Assembly: GCA_003117195.1 (NCBI GenBank)
Contig: BDSI01000183.1
Location: 1-64,000 of the forward strand
DNA from: Eudorina sp. 2006-703-Eu-15
Taxonomy: Eukaryota > Chlorophyta > Chlorophyceae > Chlamydomonadales > Volvocaceae
DNA length: 64,000 nucleotides
Direction of reading: 5' to 3'
Position numbers and translations under genes: made by a program. Shown here one piece after another: positions 46,201 through 59,013 of this stretch. Under the pieces are notes generated by a model. It was given only the letters and a program-made list of their open reading frames with translations. It did not search any database and was not told the DNA's origin. Numbering within the stretch: position 1 is the first letter of the stretch; the number at the start of each line of letters is the position of its first letter.

Positions 46201-48535
46201 ACCCATCACCCTTCGGCGGCCACGCGTGCTCACCGTCCCGACGGCCATGCTCTTCCGCGCGTTGGCTTTCGACTGCCTTGCAGCCGGCCCACCACCCTCG
46301 CCGTCAGAGACCGTTTCCCGGTCGAAGCGCAGCCGTTTCTTCCGCTGCGGCTCGTGCTGCCGCTCTCTATCCTCCTCCAGTTTCTGCATCCGCGCGGCGC
46401 GCGCCTCGGCGCGGTCGTCGGTGACAAAGTTGAATGGCCGCGCCTCCGTCGGCGCGCGCTTGTCAACCCGGGGCAAGCCCAGCGGCCCCGACGTGCTCAG
46501 GATGAGCGGGCTGGCCGGGCGAAGGCATGCGAAGGCGGACGGCGCAGCAACCAAGTGCGCGAGCAACAGGATCAGCAAGAGCGCCAACACGCGCGGAAGC
46601 GCACATCGTTTGTGCTTGCTCGCTTGCTTGCTTGTTCGTGGCAAGCTTGATCCCGCCGCCACCGCCTACTACCGTCGTCACAAAACACCGTGCTTGGCCG
46701 CACGCGCCGCCCCCTCCCTCGCCCCAAGCTCACTTCAGCGTGCTCGCCCGGAACACGGGCATGTGCGCCATCTCCTCGGCCTCCTGCTCCTCGCGCGGCT
46801 TGAACGTGCTTGGCCGCACGCGCACGGACGTCTGCAGTTGGGGTTCCTGCAGGGGGCAGTTCCAGGGGTCGGACGGAGGCATCCGGGGTCCGTCAGAAAC
46901 AGTGTGCCCTTCCTTGACCCGCGGGGTCCACTGCAACGTGATCCATTTCAGTGCGCATTTTTGAGGGCACGCCCCCCGTGGCATGACGGAAGGGTCGGAT
47001 CGAGGTCCTGCAGCTGCATGCAAGCAACACGTAACCCAACTCTTCGGTCCGCACCGTCGATCACTTCGATCGCGCTCACCTTGGGTTTCGTGAGGCCCAG
47101 CGACTTTGCCGGCAGCGGCTCGTCAGGCTGCCGCTTGAAGCGGCCCGGCGTCTTGTCAAACTCCCGCACTCGCAGCACCAGCGGCTTGTACGGGCTGCCG
47201 TCGTGCTCCTGCATTTGCATGTGTAGAGGCAGGCAGCGGTGCCGGACGCGAGGGCTCCGGGGTTTACGAAAGCTAACCATGTGGCTGCAGAAGACCGCAC
47301 ACCTGCGCACGCTGGCAGCGTGCTGCTAAGCTTGCTTGGGACGGCATCGGCGCCCAAGCTGCAAACACGCACCCAGGTGCCTGGTGCCCACACCTTGAGC
47401 GGCCGGTGCAAGGGACGTGCAAATGGGTTGAGGCCATGCTCTGCCCAATGGTGACAATCCGCCGTGAGTACTACACGGCCACAGACGGCTGCAGCAAGCC
47501 CGCGGCCGCGCTTGGGAAGGCAAACTCAACCGTATCGTCATCGTTTTCATCTCCCTGTTGATGCACGACCTGCACTTTGGCATGAGCCGCTGCACGCTTG
47601 TCCGTCGCAAGCTCGATGTCCTCCGGTATGGTGATCTTCACCGACCGAGCCGGCAGCACCCCGCGGGACAGCTTGGCGGCCAGGGACTGGCTGCTCTTCT
47701 TCTTGGTAATGATCTTGATAGCTTTCAGAGGGCGCACCGTGGCCTGAGTCACGCGGGACCAAGCCACACACACACACACACACACACACAAGTGAGATTT
47801 CAGAGAGCCCATGTGACGGAAATGCGCTGCAGTGTCGCCGTGAGCAGGGCTCGCACCTCGCGTACCTACCTGCTGGGCCTCGTGGGCCGCCTCCGTGGCG
47901 GCAGCTTTGGACCGCTTGGTCCTCTTCTTGGCCGCTCGTGCTGGGCCCGCATGCTGCTGCAGCTGCTCTGTAGGGTCCCTGTTTTCAGTCTCGACCGCCG
48001 CGGTGGCGCGCTTCTTCGAAGCGCCTGCGCCGAGGTCCGTGGTGGATGGATGGCACGTCAACGCAGCGACAACCCCAACTGAGGACACGTGCTTGTACAA
48101 CCCAGCTCACCTCCCTCCACTTTGGGGTGCTTTACAGCATCACTGGCACCCCAGGAAGTAACGATGTTTTTCTTCTTGGCCGGCTGTCCCGGGGAAACGT
48201 GTTTGAGTGAGCTTCCAGAAAAAGCTGCACTTGAGGATTGCTTGCACGGCTACAGTCTTACCTTCTCGCCAACGGTTTCGACTGGTCCAGTATTGCCCAC
48301 GTCCGCAAGCACGTCATTTTGCTGCAGGGACGTCGCGCTCTGCACTGCGCCGGGATACTCCTCTGCAAGCATGCAGACCAGCGTCACGCGTAGCACTTGC
48401 ATCGGACCTTGAGAACGGATAACATGCGCGGCTACCGTGTGAGTCAAACCAGGAGCTATTCACAGTTCCTGAGCTTGGCTCCTGGAAGTCCCTATACCTA
48501 GGTGCGTCGCATTCATATGTCCAGTCAATTTCCAT
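43201..48535 (-). CDS. TPX2: TPX2-like spindle assembly factor / Aurora kinase activator
   Basis: Thirteen exons with consistent phases: 48436-48535 (ATG), 48262-48362, 48111-48183, 47870-48024, 47477-47743, 47080-47208, 46734-46846, 46234-46510, 45384-45451, 44702-44951, 44304-44387, 43833-43985, 43201-43437 (TGA); 2,007 nt, about 668 residues. The N-terminus MEIDWTYECDAPRYRDF followed by SSWFD matches the Y-E-x-D-A-P-R-(F/Y) Aurora-binding start of plant TPX2. Later segments are typical: RPFNFVTDDRAE, EEQRFEFHARPLPKF, EPFKLATEERG, KLTVPEPFQLASE, FKAKPVWRGVPFRP and VVLNTSSRVAKREEFNRLME, then a charged coiled-coil C-terminus. Known role of the family: activates Aurora A and nucleates spindle microtubules near chromatin. 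Basic Lys/Arg patches (KKRTKRSK, KRRRGKK) could serve nuclear import. The exon 5 donor (47476/47477) is the least certain junction. Confidence 0.88.
47768..47790 (+). repeat. (CA)n microsatellite in a TPX2 intron
   Basis: About 11 CA units in the intron between exons 4 and 5. Confidence 0.9.
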
Positions 48536-49678
48536 GGCCGTCAGCTATGGTGTCAGGGTTACGCAATTTGTAAAGATATGAATATGTCATCGAAAAAACG
48601 AGGATTTGTGAGCGCAGAGGAGAAAGGCTCTGAGTTCAACTGGTTCTTGGATCCAAACCGTGTTACGGGAGCAGACCCCTCCAATGATACGCCTCTCGAC
48701 ATGGACTTGCATTGATAGTATACTTGTCTTATACCTCCATATCTAGGCGCACGCCGTATGGGTCCTTCTGGTTCCACTCAAGGTTGGTGTGCGCAGATAC
48801 GGTAGAGCCGCAACCAGACAAAGAACGAACCTGCAACAAAATGTGATAACATTCCATGTGATTCTATGTGCAAATGCCCGGCAGTAGTGTCCGAGGCATT
48901 CACCTGTCGCCGCTGGGCGTCATATCCCGGACGGATTACTGCCGCTCTCCATACAATCCTTGCAACGCGCTCAGTCCAGTGGCCACGGCCTATCCAGCAG
49001 CTCGCGGCATGGGAAAGGTACCGTACACGCCCATGACGCTGTCCCGGCAACCCCGGGAACAGAAACAACAGGTCTAGCTGTCAGTCAAATCAGGCCAATG
49101 GGCGGCGGACGATCTGGGGAAATCCGCCGGGATCACGGCTTCCCCCTTGCCGTGCCGCACGTGGCCGCCACCGTCCCACAGACCAGCTGCACCGGCCGCA
49201 CCACGTGCCGCGAAGCCATCCTGACTCCCCGCATGTAATTCCCGCCGCGAACGTGCTTCCTTTGGCTGATCCTATAGCACTTCTGGACCGTCGGACCGGC
49301 CCTCGGCTTGAACTGAGACGCGCACCTTCGAGGGCCGTATTCTGTTCCACTGGTCGACCCACCCACCCGGTGTCTGGGCTGTTTCTTTTTAACCACCCAC
49401 CCACCCGCACGCCGGTTGGAGGCGAGGGCGCCGGGAAGGGCATGGAGCGCGCGGCTGCATGGGGCCGCAGCTGCGGCGGCAGCAGCAGGGCGGGGGTGGG
49501 GGGGTTCTCACGTCGGGCCACTTGGTGAGCCCCCACGGGTTGTGACCCTCGCGGCACTGCAGCTCCCAACCCCGGCCCCTGGGGGGACCAGATGGACTAA
49601 ATCGCCGCTTCGCCGGAGATAGATCCCCCCCTGGTTCAGTCGATTCTTCACCGGACCTTGCTTTGCTCCCCGGCAGCA

Positions 49679-49722
49679 GCGCAGTATGTGAACATGTCTC
49701 TACCACCAATTTCCTATGTGCC
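49679..49722 (+). repeat. Dispersed repeat TGTCTACC family, intergenic copy
   Basis: GCGCAGTATGTGAACATGTC, TCTACCACCAATTTCCTATG then C-rich sequence. This copy has small insertions relative to the others. Confidence 0.6.
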
Positions 49723-51958
49723 CTCCCCTCTGGGCGGGCGGGTGGGTGAGTGGGCGGTTGGGTGGGTGGGTGGTGACCTCCGCAGCTACGGGCGCACGGG
49801 GCCAGGGGCTCGCCGGAGCCGCGGCCATCCCGAGGTACCCACCCTCGGCCGCTTGCGTGGGGGCGTCGGGACGGAGAGACAGGGGCACGGACTAGGTGCA
49901 GGCAGGGGGCTATATCCCGAGTTGCCGGGGGCCATCCACGAGTGTATCCAGAGGGCTGATGTAGCGGGCGGCCGCGCGGCGCGACCGGCCACGTGCGGCG
50001 TTCAGACACGACGTGACGTGATAAGTGGAAAGGGCGCGGTGCGGCCCGCGTGTGTGTGGATTGCGCCACGCTTTGTTGACGCTTTGGCGAGGGCTGGTTG
50101 CGTCGCGGCACTTCTTGGCACGCAGACGCGTGACTCGGGTCCCTCTTCAGCGTGTGGTTATTGTTGTTGTTTTGTTCTTGCTGAGCTTTGCAGATGTCGT
50201 TGCGGATACCTGACTCGTCCGCATACCTGAAGGCGGCCGTTGCGTCGCCAGCAGCACGACCACTGCAAAGAAGTTATGCCGCCGAGCAAAGCGTGTCCAT
50301 GCGTAGTCATCTTCCATTACCTTTCCATCTTCCATGATGACGCGCGCGAGCGGTAGGCCGGCGGACCCGACCCAACAGAGTTATGATGTTGTGGACACTT
50401 GTTGTAAGATTATGCATGCCCATTGACCGTCACGCGATGTAGCCTATGCCACAGTCAATGCTAACTGCACGTGTAAGGATTAGCCGTAGTTGATTCGAAG
50501 GCTGAATGCGGTAATGTTCTTTACTTGTTATGGAAGTGTGTAACAACCTTTGAGCACCTAACTTTGAGAGGTCCTATTCCCTTTCAGCACGGTTGACTTT
50601 GTGGGAAAAGAATTGTCAAAGTGGTGCCAGCAGCGAAGTCCGTCTTCATAATCGACCGTGTACGCGTACTTCCCTCATACTGGTAGAAAGTCTTTAATAA
50701 ATTACTATCTTGTAGATTTGCTGGCAATCAAGCATCTGTGAGAAAGGATGCCGTGTAGGACGGCGGGCGGTTGCGAGGGACCTATATGCAAATTTGTCGG
50801 AGCTGGCGGGCGGACGGGTCCTGTTGCAGGCAATCATTTAACGTTACAAGCTTACAACGTTTTCATTCTTCCTCATATATATTTTGGGACGTCCAATTAT
50901 ATCCTAAACAATTTGAATTTTGCGTAAGTTTGTGCGGCAGATCGATATGAAAGGACACGAAACGCTATCTACGCGCATAGCCGCCGTGTATCAAACGTCC
51001 ATCGGTTGTGTCCTGGTGTAATGGTATATAAAAAATATGTATTCGGTGCATGGCGGCACGAAGTTCTGAATCATAGTCGCAACAACCGCCCTTAATGGTT
51101 AATGCCATCTCCAGGGTGGGACCTCCTTTTTCCGACGGATCGCTTCCCTATCGATAGAAATTCAGGCTCGTGAGATATCCATAAGGTTTGTCCTCAGGGG
51201 AGCTTTCCGCAGCAGTGCACCGACCGTCTCGTGGCGGGGACGCAATGCGTGGCCGACATGGCGAGCACGCACGCTTGCACGGCCACCGAAGCCACTGCAT
51301 CCTTCGGCCCCATTCTGCATCACGAACATAAATGCATGTGCTGAAAGCGCGAGTGGAATACAAAAACAGGATCGACTTGGGTCGCTGCGAGTCGGTTCGC
51401 TGCTCGGACCAGCTGTGCAGTGGTTGAAGCCGAACGAGGCGCGGCTGTCCTAGTCAGCTCCAGGTCTGGCCAGCACATGCGGACAGTCAAGCATCTGCCA
51501 TTGAATTTTAAAATAGTTTAAATGAAAAATCAGAAATGGTCGCGCGCCTGCATAACTGCCATGCCGGTCTATCTTTGTCCTGACAAGCCCGCTCAAATCG
51601 CCGGCGGATCCGTCCGTCCGAATGCGCGGCTGGCAGCCGTCGACAGCTGGCTCCCTGTGTACGGCATCAGGCAGTATGACAGCCGTAAATATGTACGCGG
51701 AAAAGGGTCGCAGTGGCCGGCGCGCGCTGCAGTAAACCACAACGACGAGAAGAAACGAAAACGACTTGGCTTGGATCGGGGCGAACCCCTCCTGCCTGAA
51801 CCACACACACACAGGCGGGCGGGGCGCTGCGCCGCACACAGGGCGCTGTTTCGTCATCATGGGCAAAGCAAGAACACCGCGTCGGTCGACGGTCGGCCGA
51901 CGACGCCACCTAGGGGCCGGGGGTGGATCCATGAACTCGGATGCAAGGGATGGGCCCC

Positions 51959-52050
51959 GTGTGTGTTTAGAATTGCAACCCGCCCGCCCGCCCGATCCCA
52001 GGTGGCAATATACTTACCATAGAACCTGCGAGGAAAAACTTACCATATGC
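51959..52050 (+). repeat. Dispersed repeat, copy 1 (about 90 bp)
   Basis: It starts GTGTGTTTAGAATTGCAACC, then Cys/Gly-codon-like CCCG runs, CCCAGGTGGCA, and two ACTTACCATA-like motifs. A diverged copy is at 62479-62570 in the same orientation. The first 28 bp also match 442-471 in a SKI2 intron. Confidence 0.7.
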
Positions 52051-54647
52051 AGGCCCCGTGTGTGTGTTCCTGAAGTGCTAATGATGCTATACTTACAACG
52101 GGCCCCGCGGGTCGTCGGTGGCGTGTGAGGCCCGTATCAGTGGGATCCGCGCTCTTCCCCCCATCAGACCGATCCATCAAATGGACTGATCCGGGCGCCC
52201 GTCGGACTGCCGTACTTGTGGTACGACTTCCAGGTGCCGCACGCACTCCTAGTGAGCCTCGCTCCCCCGCCACCCCGCCCCCCCGGATCGACATCAGGCC
52301 GGAGGGGAGCGCACAGCTGGCCAGTCCTGCCGGGACGGCCAAGCCTCCGCCGCCGCAGTAGTCCCGCACGCCGGAACCCGGCTCGGAGGGGGGCCCTTCG
52401 GGTGGCCTTCGGTTTGTGTTTCCAAGTCGCAACACGTGGCGGGTGAGCTTTTTGTCATGCACCATTGATGGCGTGGCAGTGTATGGTGGGAGCTGTCGCA
52501 TTGCTGCCGTCGTGGACGCATTGCTGCCGTTAGCTGCAAATGGCATTGTGGCCTCTGCGCGGAGGGGTCACCGGCCGGCAGTGCACCGGTGACACCCGCC
52601 CGCGCGGCGTAGGGGCAAAGAGAAGGAAGGGATCCGCCGCGACACCGAGACCTCATCCAACGATCCATCCCCCTGTGCACACGACGACGGGCACCGGAAG
52701 GCAGAGCCGCTCCCGGATACCCTGCACGCGCGTCATGTAACGGCAATGCGGTGTACGGTGGTGCTGCGCTGCACATGGGTATCAAGTGCACATGGGTGGG
52801 TGGAGGGAAAATGGTGTAAGGCCCTGGGGGCCCGCCGCATCTACCACCAGCCCCTCCCCCCTCCCCATCCACCGGGATGGCAGTCTCCGACGGGTAGAGC
52901 TGGCTCTGCTGCGTGGGGACCCGCCTGCGGTCTGGAGGCCAAAGCCCGGCGGAGCCGTACACCCGTACACCCGTACTTTAGGGTGGCGCCCACCAAGGTG
53001 ACACCATTTTGAAGGGCGGCCGCTGATTGATCTGTTTTGCCGTACACCGGACTGGGAGGCCGGTGCGTTTTGATTTCGCACCGGCCCAGAGCGGCCCCAC
53101 AGCGGCTGTTGCTGCGTCCCTGCAGCCGCCCCCCCCCCCCCCCGCGCACAGTCCGGTGCTCTCCTGAGCCTCAGCGGCGTGGCCACTGGCCACTGGCCGG
53201 TCCAGACAAGCAGACAAGCAACTCGGCGCTGGTACCCGGGGCGATGGCCCCCAAAAGCTTTGGGACACGCCGTGCGGTGGGAGGACTCTGGATGCCGCAG
53301 TGCTGGTCAATTATTTTTCTTAGGTTTCGTCGGAGCGCCTCTACGGAGATGGCAGGGCCCCCAGGGCCTCTGACCTCTTTCGGGTTTGCGACCGAGCCGT
53401 GCAGCACCCGGCAGCCCGCCGCAGCTGGCGGCGTGTGGCGTGTGGCGTGTGGCGTGTGGCGGGTGGCGGGTGCTGCCTGCTGCGCGGCGCGGCAAGACGC
53501 AACAGGCGCGGCCTGGGACAGGGTTTTGGGGGCGATGGCATGCGTCGTACATTCAGGCTTCCGCGGTCGAGTGCGCGCAGGGTGTGGGTTTGCGCGGCGC
53601 ACTTGTGGAGCCCCTGTCCGGTGAGCCACAGGCGGCGCGGTTTCGTTTAAGCGGGGCTGTGGCGAGCGAGACCCTAGGAGGCTGCGGCTGTCCCCGAGGA
53701 TGACCCGCAACGGGGGTCCTCTGTAACATCATTGATCATTGATCATGCATTGCGAGAGATCGACCAGCGGCCCTACATCGCGCAAGTCGTGGGATGGGAG
53801 CATCGATAACGGACGCCCGGCGGGGCGATCTAGGTGGCTTGCTTTTCAAAAATGCAATCGGTCGTCGTTCGAGGGGATTTCCTCTTTGTGCCTCCACTTG
53901 CGTTCCGTCCCCTCGAATCGCGATGCTGCTTGAGTCTCAGCAGTCTCGGCGAGTGAATGTAAATGTTGATTTGTGTAAATGTTGATTTGTGTGGAGTTCT
54001 GTTAAGCGACGGCGGACTGCGAGAGGTCGACCTAGCTTCGATGCAACGCTGGCGTGCAGTCGCACTCGGCAGTCAATCCAAGTCAACGGAGCGGTCGTCA
54101 AGGGCCGCCGTCAGATTTCCGTGCTTTGCATTGATATTTATGATTCTGGAATAAAATTAGCAATTTTTGATAATTTTGTTTAGCATGGCAAAGACGGTTC
54201 GATGTGATCGTTGCTCGAGGAGGGCGCAGGGCGATAACGTCCACAGTCTGAACGCACCGAAATTAGCCGGATAAGCCTAATCGATATTTTTATGTTGTAA
54301 ATTCTGAATGGAAGATTTATGCGCATCGCGTTTCATGGTGGTCGCAGCGGTTACTTCCTTTCCCTCCGATCACACCACGGGCTAACCTAGCCATGTGGGT
54401 TCGATCTGGCGTTATTTCCTTCCGTACACGCCTCGCCCATCTCCCCGGCGGTATTTAGTCTACTTACTTTTAATATTATTTCAGAACTGGTTGTTAGCGT
54501 TGGCGCTTCTCTGCCCGAGTACACAATCTCTCGGGCACCTTCCCCTCAAACGCAAAGCACCAATTAGCCAACCCCAGGACAAAGTCGCTGCAAGAGACCT
54601 CAGCAGGACAAACTTTCACGATTGATAAGGTCAAACATTCACAAAGG

Positions 54648-54654
54648 TATATAA
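54648..54654 (+). promoter_or_regulatory. TATA-box candidate for the pherophorin gene
   Basis: TATATAA lies about 190 bp before the chosen ATG (54843), in an otherwise mixed-composition upstream region. Confidence 0.4.
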
Positions 54655-54842
54655 CCTTACGGATTGTGTGCGCCTGACGGGCTGTACTGAATCGCCTAAC
54701 TCTCTAGCGCATCGACGAGCAAACTTCAAATATGCGCAGCATGCAGCCCGCTGACTGGCTTAACGGCGACTGTTTATACTGCAGATTCTGTGGGGCTTCT
54801 GCATCGCCTGAATTCATGGTCGGCCGCTGTCGTGGGGACGCC

Positions 54843-57800
54843 ATGCGGCCATCGGGAGCTATCCTGTTGGTCGCAACACTCTGCGCCCAAGTTGCCATCT
54901 CTACTGCATCAAGGTAATTATCCGAGTCAATTGCACACAATTATGGCCTGGGTGAGCGAAGTCCTCGGATAACGTGGATAATGTAGGTTAGGCGCGAGCC
55001 GACTAACCGCCGCAGCGATGGCGCATTCTGCTCACAGCTTGCACACCAAAATGGATTTACTAGTCCGTAAACCATATCTCGCGCAACAAAGCCCAGACTT
55101 TTCCAGTCGAGCGCGGCCGGCCCATCCATGGCGTCGTCGCCTCGCCAACCCTGCCTGTCCTCGAGCGCCGCGCGATGCAGCGCACAGCAGCATTCACAGC
55201 CACTCTTTAAAAATGGCGCGGCTTATTAATCTCCCAATCGTCTCCAACTCCAATCGTCTCCAATCTCGGCTGCTGCAACCTTCCTCATCTCCTCACCCTT
55301 CCTCCGCTTCCGGGGCCCCCTCAACCCCCTCCCTCCTCCGCTTCCGGGGCCCCCTCCCTCCTCCGCTGTCTCCGCAGACAACTCCTGCAGCGCGGCAAGG
55401 CCGGCGCCAACGCCCGCGACGTCTTCCCGCCCTACGCCTGCAACCGCGACGCCTCGCAGTCGCCCTTCCGCCTGGACCCCACCTACGCCGTCAACGGCAG
55501 CGTCGTCTGCGTCACGGCGCGCGTGCTGGCGTGCCCCGCACCCGACGGCGGCGGCGGCGGCGGCGGCCCCTCCTGCTGCGGCAGCGACGCCGCCTTCAGC
55601 CGCCTCGAGCTGGCAGTGGGTGAGTGTGCCTGTCTCTCTGTCTGTCCGTCCGGGGGGGGGAGATTTAAAAAGAAGCAGTCCCGGGGGGGCCGGAAAGGGG
55701 GGATGTCTTGCCTCGGGTGTCGGTGTCGTTGGATGCGCGCCTGGGCTGCGGCAGGCGATGCATGCCTGCCACGAATGCTTTGATGCGTCTGATGTTATGA
55801 GTGCTACTTTGGCTATTGGATGAAGCAGACTGCTCCAGCCAGTAAGTACCCTAGCGAAACCCACTCACCCTACCCCACCCCCCCTTCCCGCCCGCCCGCC
55901 CGCCCCACACCCTCCCCCCCTTCCCCCGCAGCCCGCAACTGCCGCCGCGCCATCTCCCGAGTCACCGTCAACGGCGTCCGGGTGGACCAGGCGCCCGAGT
56001 TCGTGTGGTACGGCAGCGCGTCGGATAAGGCCCTCTTCCGCCTGGGCGGCCTGGACCTCACCGCCGCCACCGCCGCCGGCGCCCAGATCTGCTTCACCCT
56101 CTCCGGCACCTGCCCCACCATGGCCGACCTGTGCTCCGAGGGCGCCGACGGCATCTGCAGCTACGCGCTCCTCGACGACGGCGCCTCCTGCTGTCCCACG
56201 GGTCAGTTGAGCTCCCAATCCGCGCTGATCGACAGCCGCGGGTGGGCGGTGCTCATCCCGCCGCCGCCGCCGCCGCTGCCCGGCACAGTCGGCGCGCTGA
56301 GGACGCCACCCGCCCCGCGGACGGCGCCGCCGCCGCCGCCGTCCCCGCAGCCGCCCTCCGCGCTGCCGCCGTCGCCACCTCCTCCTCCGCCGCCGTCGCC
56401 TCCTCCTCCGCCGCCGCCGTCCCCCCCTCCGCCGTCTCCGCCGCCGCCTTCACCACGTCCAGACAGCCAGCCCGGCGCTCACAGCTGGTCCACCACCAAC
56501 CCCGCGCCGCCGCCGCCGCCACACCAACTCGCCCATCCCCCATCCCCGCCGCCGCCCTCGCCCGCCGCCGCCGATCCGCCCGCCCTCCCGCCCCCTCCAG
56601 CGCGCCGCCCGCCTCTCCAGATCAGCCCAGCCCCCCTCCGTCCTCCCCGCCGTCCCCACGCCCGCCGCGTCCTCCGCCGCCCTCGACCAGCACGCGGGGA
56701 TGGGCCGCCCTCAGCCCGCCGCCCCCGCCTCGCCCCGCCCGCGGCGCGTCGCCGCCGCCGTCCTCGCAGCCGTCCGCGCCTCCGCCGGAGGTGCCGCTCC
56801 AGCCTCCACCGGCTTCGCCCTCGACCTCGCCCTCGTCGAGCAACGAGTCTCCACCGGCGCAGCCCCTGCCGTCCGCCCCGCCATCTCCACCACCCCCACC
56901 GCCCAGCCCGTCCCCGCAGTCGCCCAACTCGCCGGCTGCGCCTCTCGCCCCCCTGCCTCCGCCGCCAACCCCCGCAACCCCCGTGGCATCACCATCTCCG
57001 CCGCCGCCGTCGTCGCCGCCTCCGTCGCCACCGCCGCCGCCGTCCCCACCTCCGTCGCCGCCGCCTCCGTCCCCACCGCCGCCGTCGCCGCCTCCTCCGT
57101 CCCCACCGCCGCCGTCCCCACCTCCGTCGCCGCCGCCTCCGTCCCCACCGCCGCCGTCCCCACCGCCGCCGTCGCCGCCTCCTCCGTCCCCACCGCCGCC
57201 GTCCCCACCTCCACCGTCCCCACCGCCGCCATCCCCACCGCCGCCGTCGCCGCCACCGCCGTCGCCGCCACCGCCATCGCCGCCACCGCCGTCACCGCCA
57301 CCACCGTCGCCACTATCACCAATCCAATCTCCTCCGTTGCCACCGCCGTCACCACCACCTCCGTCGCCGCCGCCACCGTCACCACCGCCACCGTCGCCGC
57401 CGCCACCGTCGCCGCCACCACCGTCGCCGCCACCTCCGTCGCCGCCGCCACCGTCCCCACCGCCGCCGTCGCCGCCGCCTCCGTCGCCACCGCCGCCGTC
57501 TCCACAATCGCCAATTCTATCCCTTCCGTCTCCGCCGCCGCCGTCTCCGCCGCCACCGTCTCCGCCGCCGCCGTCGCCACCGCCGCCGTCTCCGCCACCG
57601 CCGTCGCCGCCACCTCCGTCGCCACCGCCACCCTCGCCGCCACCTCCGTCGCCACCACCTCCGTCGCCACCGCCACCCTCGCCGCCGCCACCGCCAGTAC
57701 GGTCGCCTCCGCCGCCGCCACCACCATCGCCGCCGCCACCGTCGCCGCCGCCCTCTCCGCCCTCGTCCCCGCCGTCACTGCCTCTGGCGCCGCCGCCGCC

Positions 57801-58377
57801 CCAGCCGCCGGCCACCTCCCCGTCTCCGCCCCCGCCGTCCCCAGGCCTCCCGCTGCCCTCCCCCGCCACCTCTCAAGCCCTCCCCCAGGGCAGCGGCAGC
57901 GGCAGCTTCCCCTTCTGCAAGTGCAACCGCACCTCCCGTCTCATGCCCTTCGCCTTCGACCCGACCGCCACCGTGCGCCGTACCGGGCCCAACCGCCTGT
58001 ACTGCATGACCATCCGCACCTCCGCCTGCGCCGACCCCACCAGCAAGTGCTGCCGCGCCAGCCTCTCCAAGGTCGAATGGTGGTCACGCGACGTCTGCCG
58101 CGGCAGCATCCGCAACGTCTACCTGGCGGGCTCCAAGGTGGACATCCAATGGGGCCCCGACGTCTTCAAACTGCCGCGGGTGGACCTGGCCCGAGCCGAC
58201 GTGACCGCGGCGGGGATGCAGCTGTGCCTGGAGCTGGGCTCGTCGTCCGCCTGCCCCACGCTGTCGGACCTGTGCCAGTCGCGCGGCGAGCGCGGGCAGT
58301 GCGTGTTCGCGATGTTCAGCGAGGACCGCGACTGCTGCCCGCTGGCCACCTACGGCGCGCCGGACGCGCGGCGGTAG
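54843..58377 (+). CDS. Pherophorin (two globular domains joined by a Ser-Pro-rich rod)
   Basis: Extracellular-matrix glycoprotein family of volvocine algae. Exon 1 (54843-54913) encodes a signal peptide (MRPSGAILLVATLCAQVAIS). An in-frame ATG at 54732 would give a longer, less typical leader. Exon 2 is 55378-55619 (ACNRDASQSPFRLDPTYAVN) and exon 3 begins at 55932 (ARNCRRAISRVTVNG, ICFTLSGTCPTMADLC, ending CCPT). Together they form globular domain A. A rod of S-P-P-P-P repeats follows (about 56255-57890). Domain B (57906-58377) starts FPFCKCNRTSR and ends CPTLSDLCQSRG...CVFAMFSEDRDCCP, closing with TAG. Domain A and the early rod read in one frame, while the later rod and domain B read in another. 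The switch lies between about 56201 and 56620: an intron (GTCAGT...CTCCAG) or a 1-base indel. Confidence 0.9.
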
Positions 58378-59013
58378 CAAGCTGTAGCAGCTGTACGTTG
58401 GGCTGTAGTAGCTGCTGCGGACGGGTAGGGTCTAGGGTAGGGTCTAGGGTGGGGTATGTAGTCAACGACGGTGGCGGTAGCTGGCAGAAACTGGCGTTGC
58501 AGTACAAAAGTACGGCGCCCCTCATGACGGTCGTATATGGGGATTACGTGTGTGGTGGGGACAAGCGGGGCAGTCCGCAGACCGTGTGCATCTTGATTGC
58601 TGTCGTCGTTTTCTTGCTGCGTTTCTCGTTGGTCGTTTGTCGTTTCTCGTTGGTGGCGGTTCGTCGTCATCGTCGCCGTCATATCTGGTTCTCAATATTC
58701 TTCCACATATACGTCTCCCGTGTGTAGCGCAGGCGCAGTGTTTTTTATGCCGTACTACTGGTACGACGGTGCAGTCAGCGATTGACCCACCCAACGTTGT
58801 CAGATATTCGTACTTCAAGACCCCTCGAGTACGGAAGGGCACATGCAACCATACACACACACATCAATAGATATATGTATACTCATGTCGTGGACATTGA
58901 ATTGGATACTCTAGGGTAGGAACGCGTTGGGTGGATCATTTGTTACAGCGGACGGACGGACCCACGGGTCATTGCTGACAGGAGCGTAGAAGTGAACGTG
59001 ACAAACGTGACAA

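Larger units (their letters stand above)
48536..54647. other. Long gene-poor region upstream of TPX2 and pherophorin
   Basis: No supported gene in 6 kb. About 50.3-51.2 kb and 53.7-54.7 kb are clearly lower in GC than the surroundings. The region carries the dispersed repeats at 49693-49722 and 51959-52050, a GTGGCGT run (53430-53470), and many short frames without coding character. The plus-strand frame 51522-52022 (166 codons) has no recognisable domain. Confidence 0.5.

Noticed and set aside
51522..52022. 166-codon plus-strand frame as a gene
   Set aside because: No recognisable motif, no splice partners, and it overlaps the dispersed repeat at 51959-52050.
56622..57869. Long minus-strand Gly/Asp-rich frame and plus-strand Ala/Thr/Val-rich frame over the pherophorin rod
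   Set aside because: Both are shadows of the CCN triplet repeat encoding the S-P-P-P-P rod.
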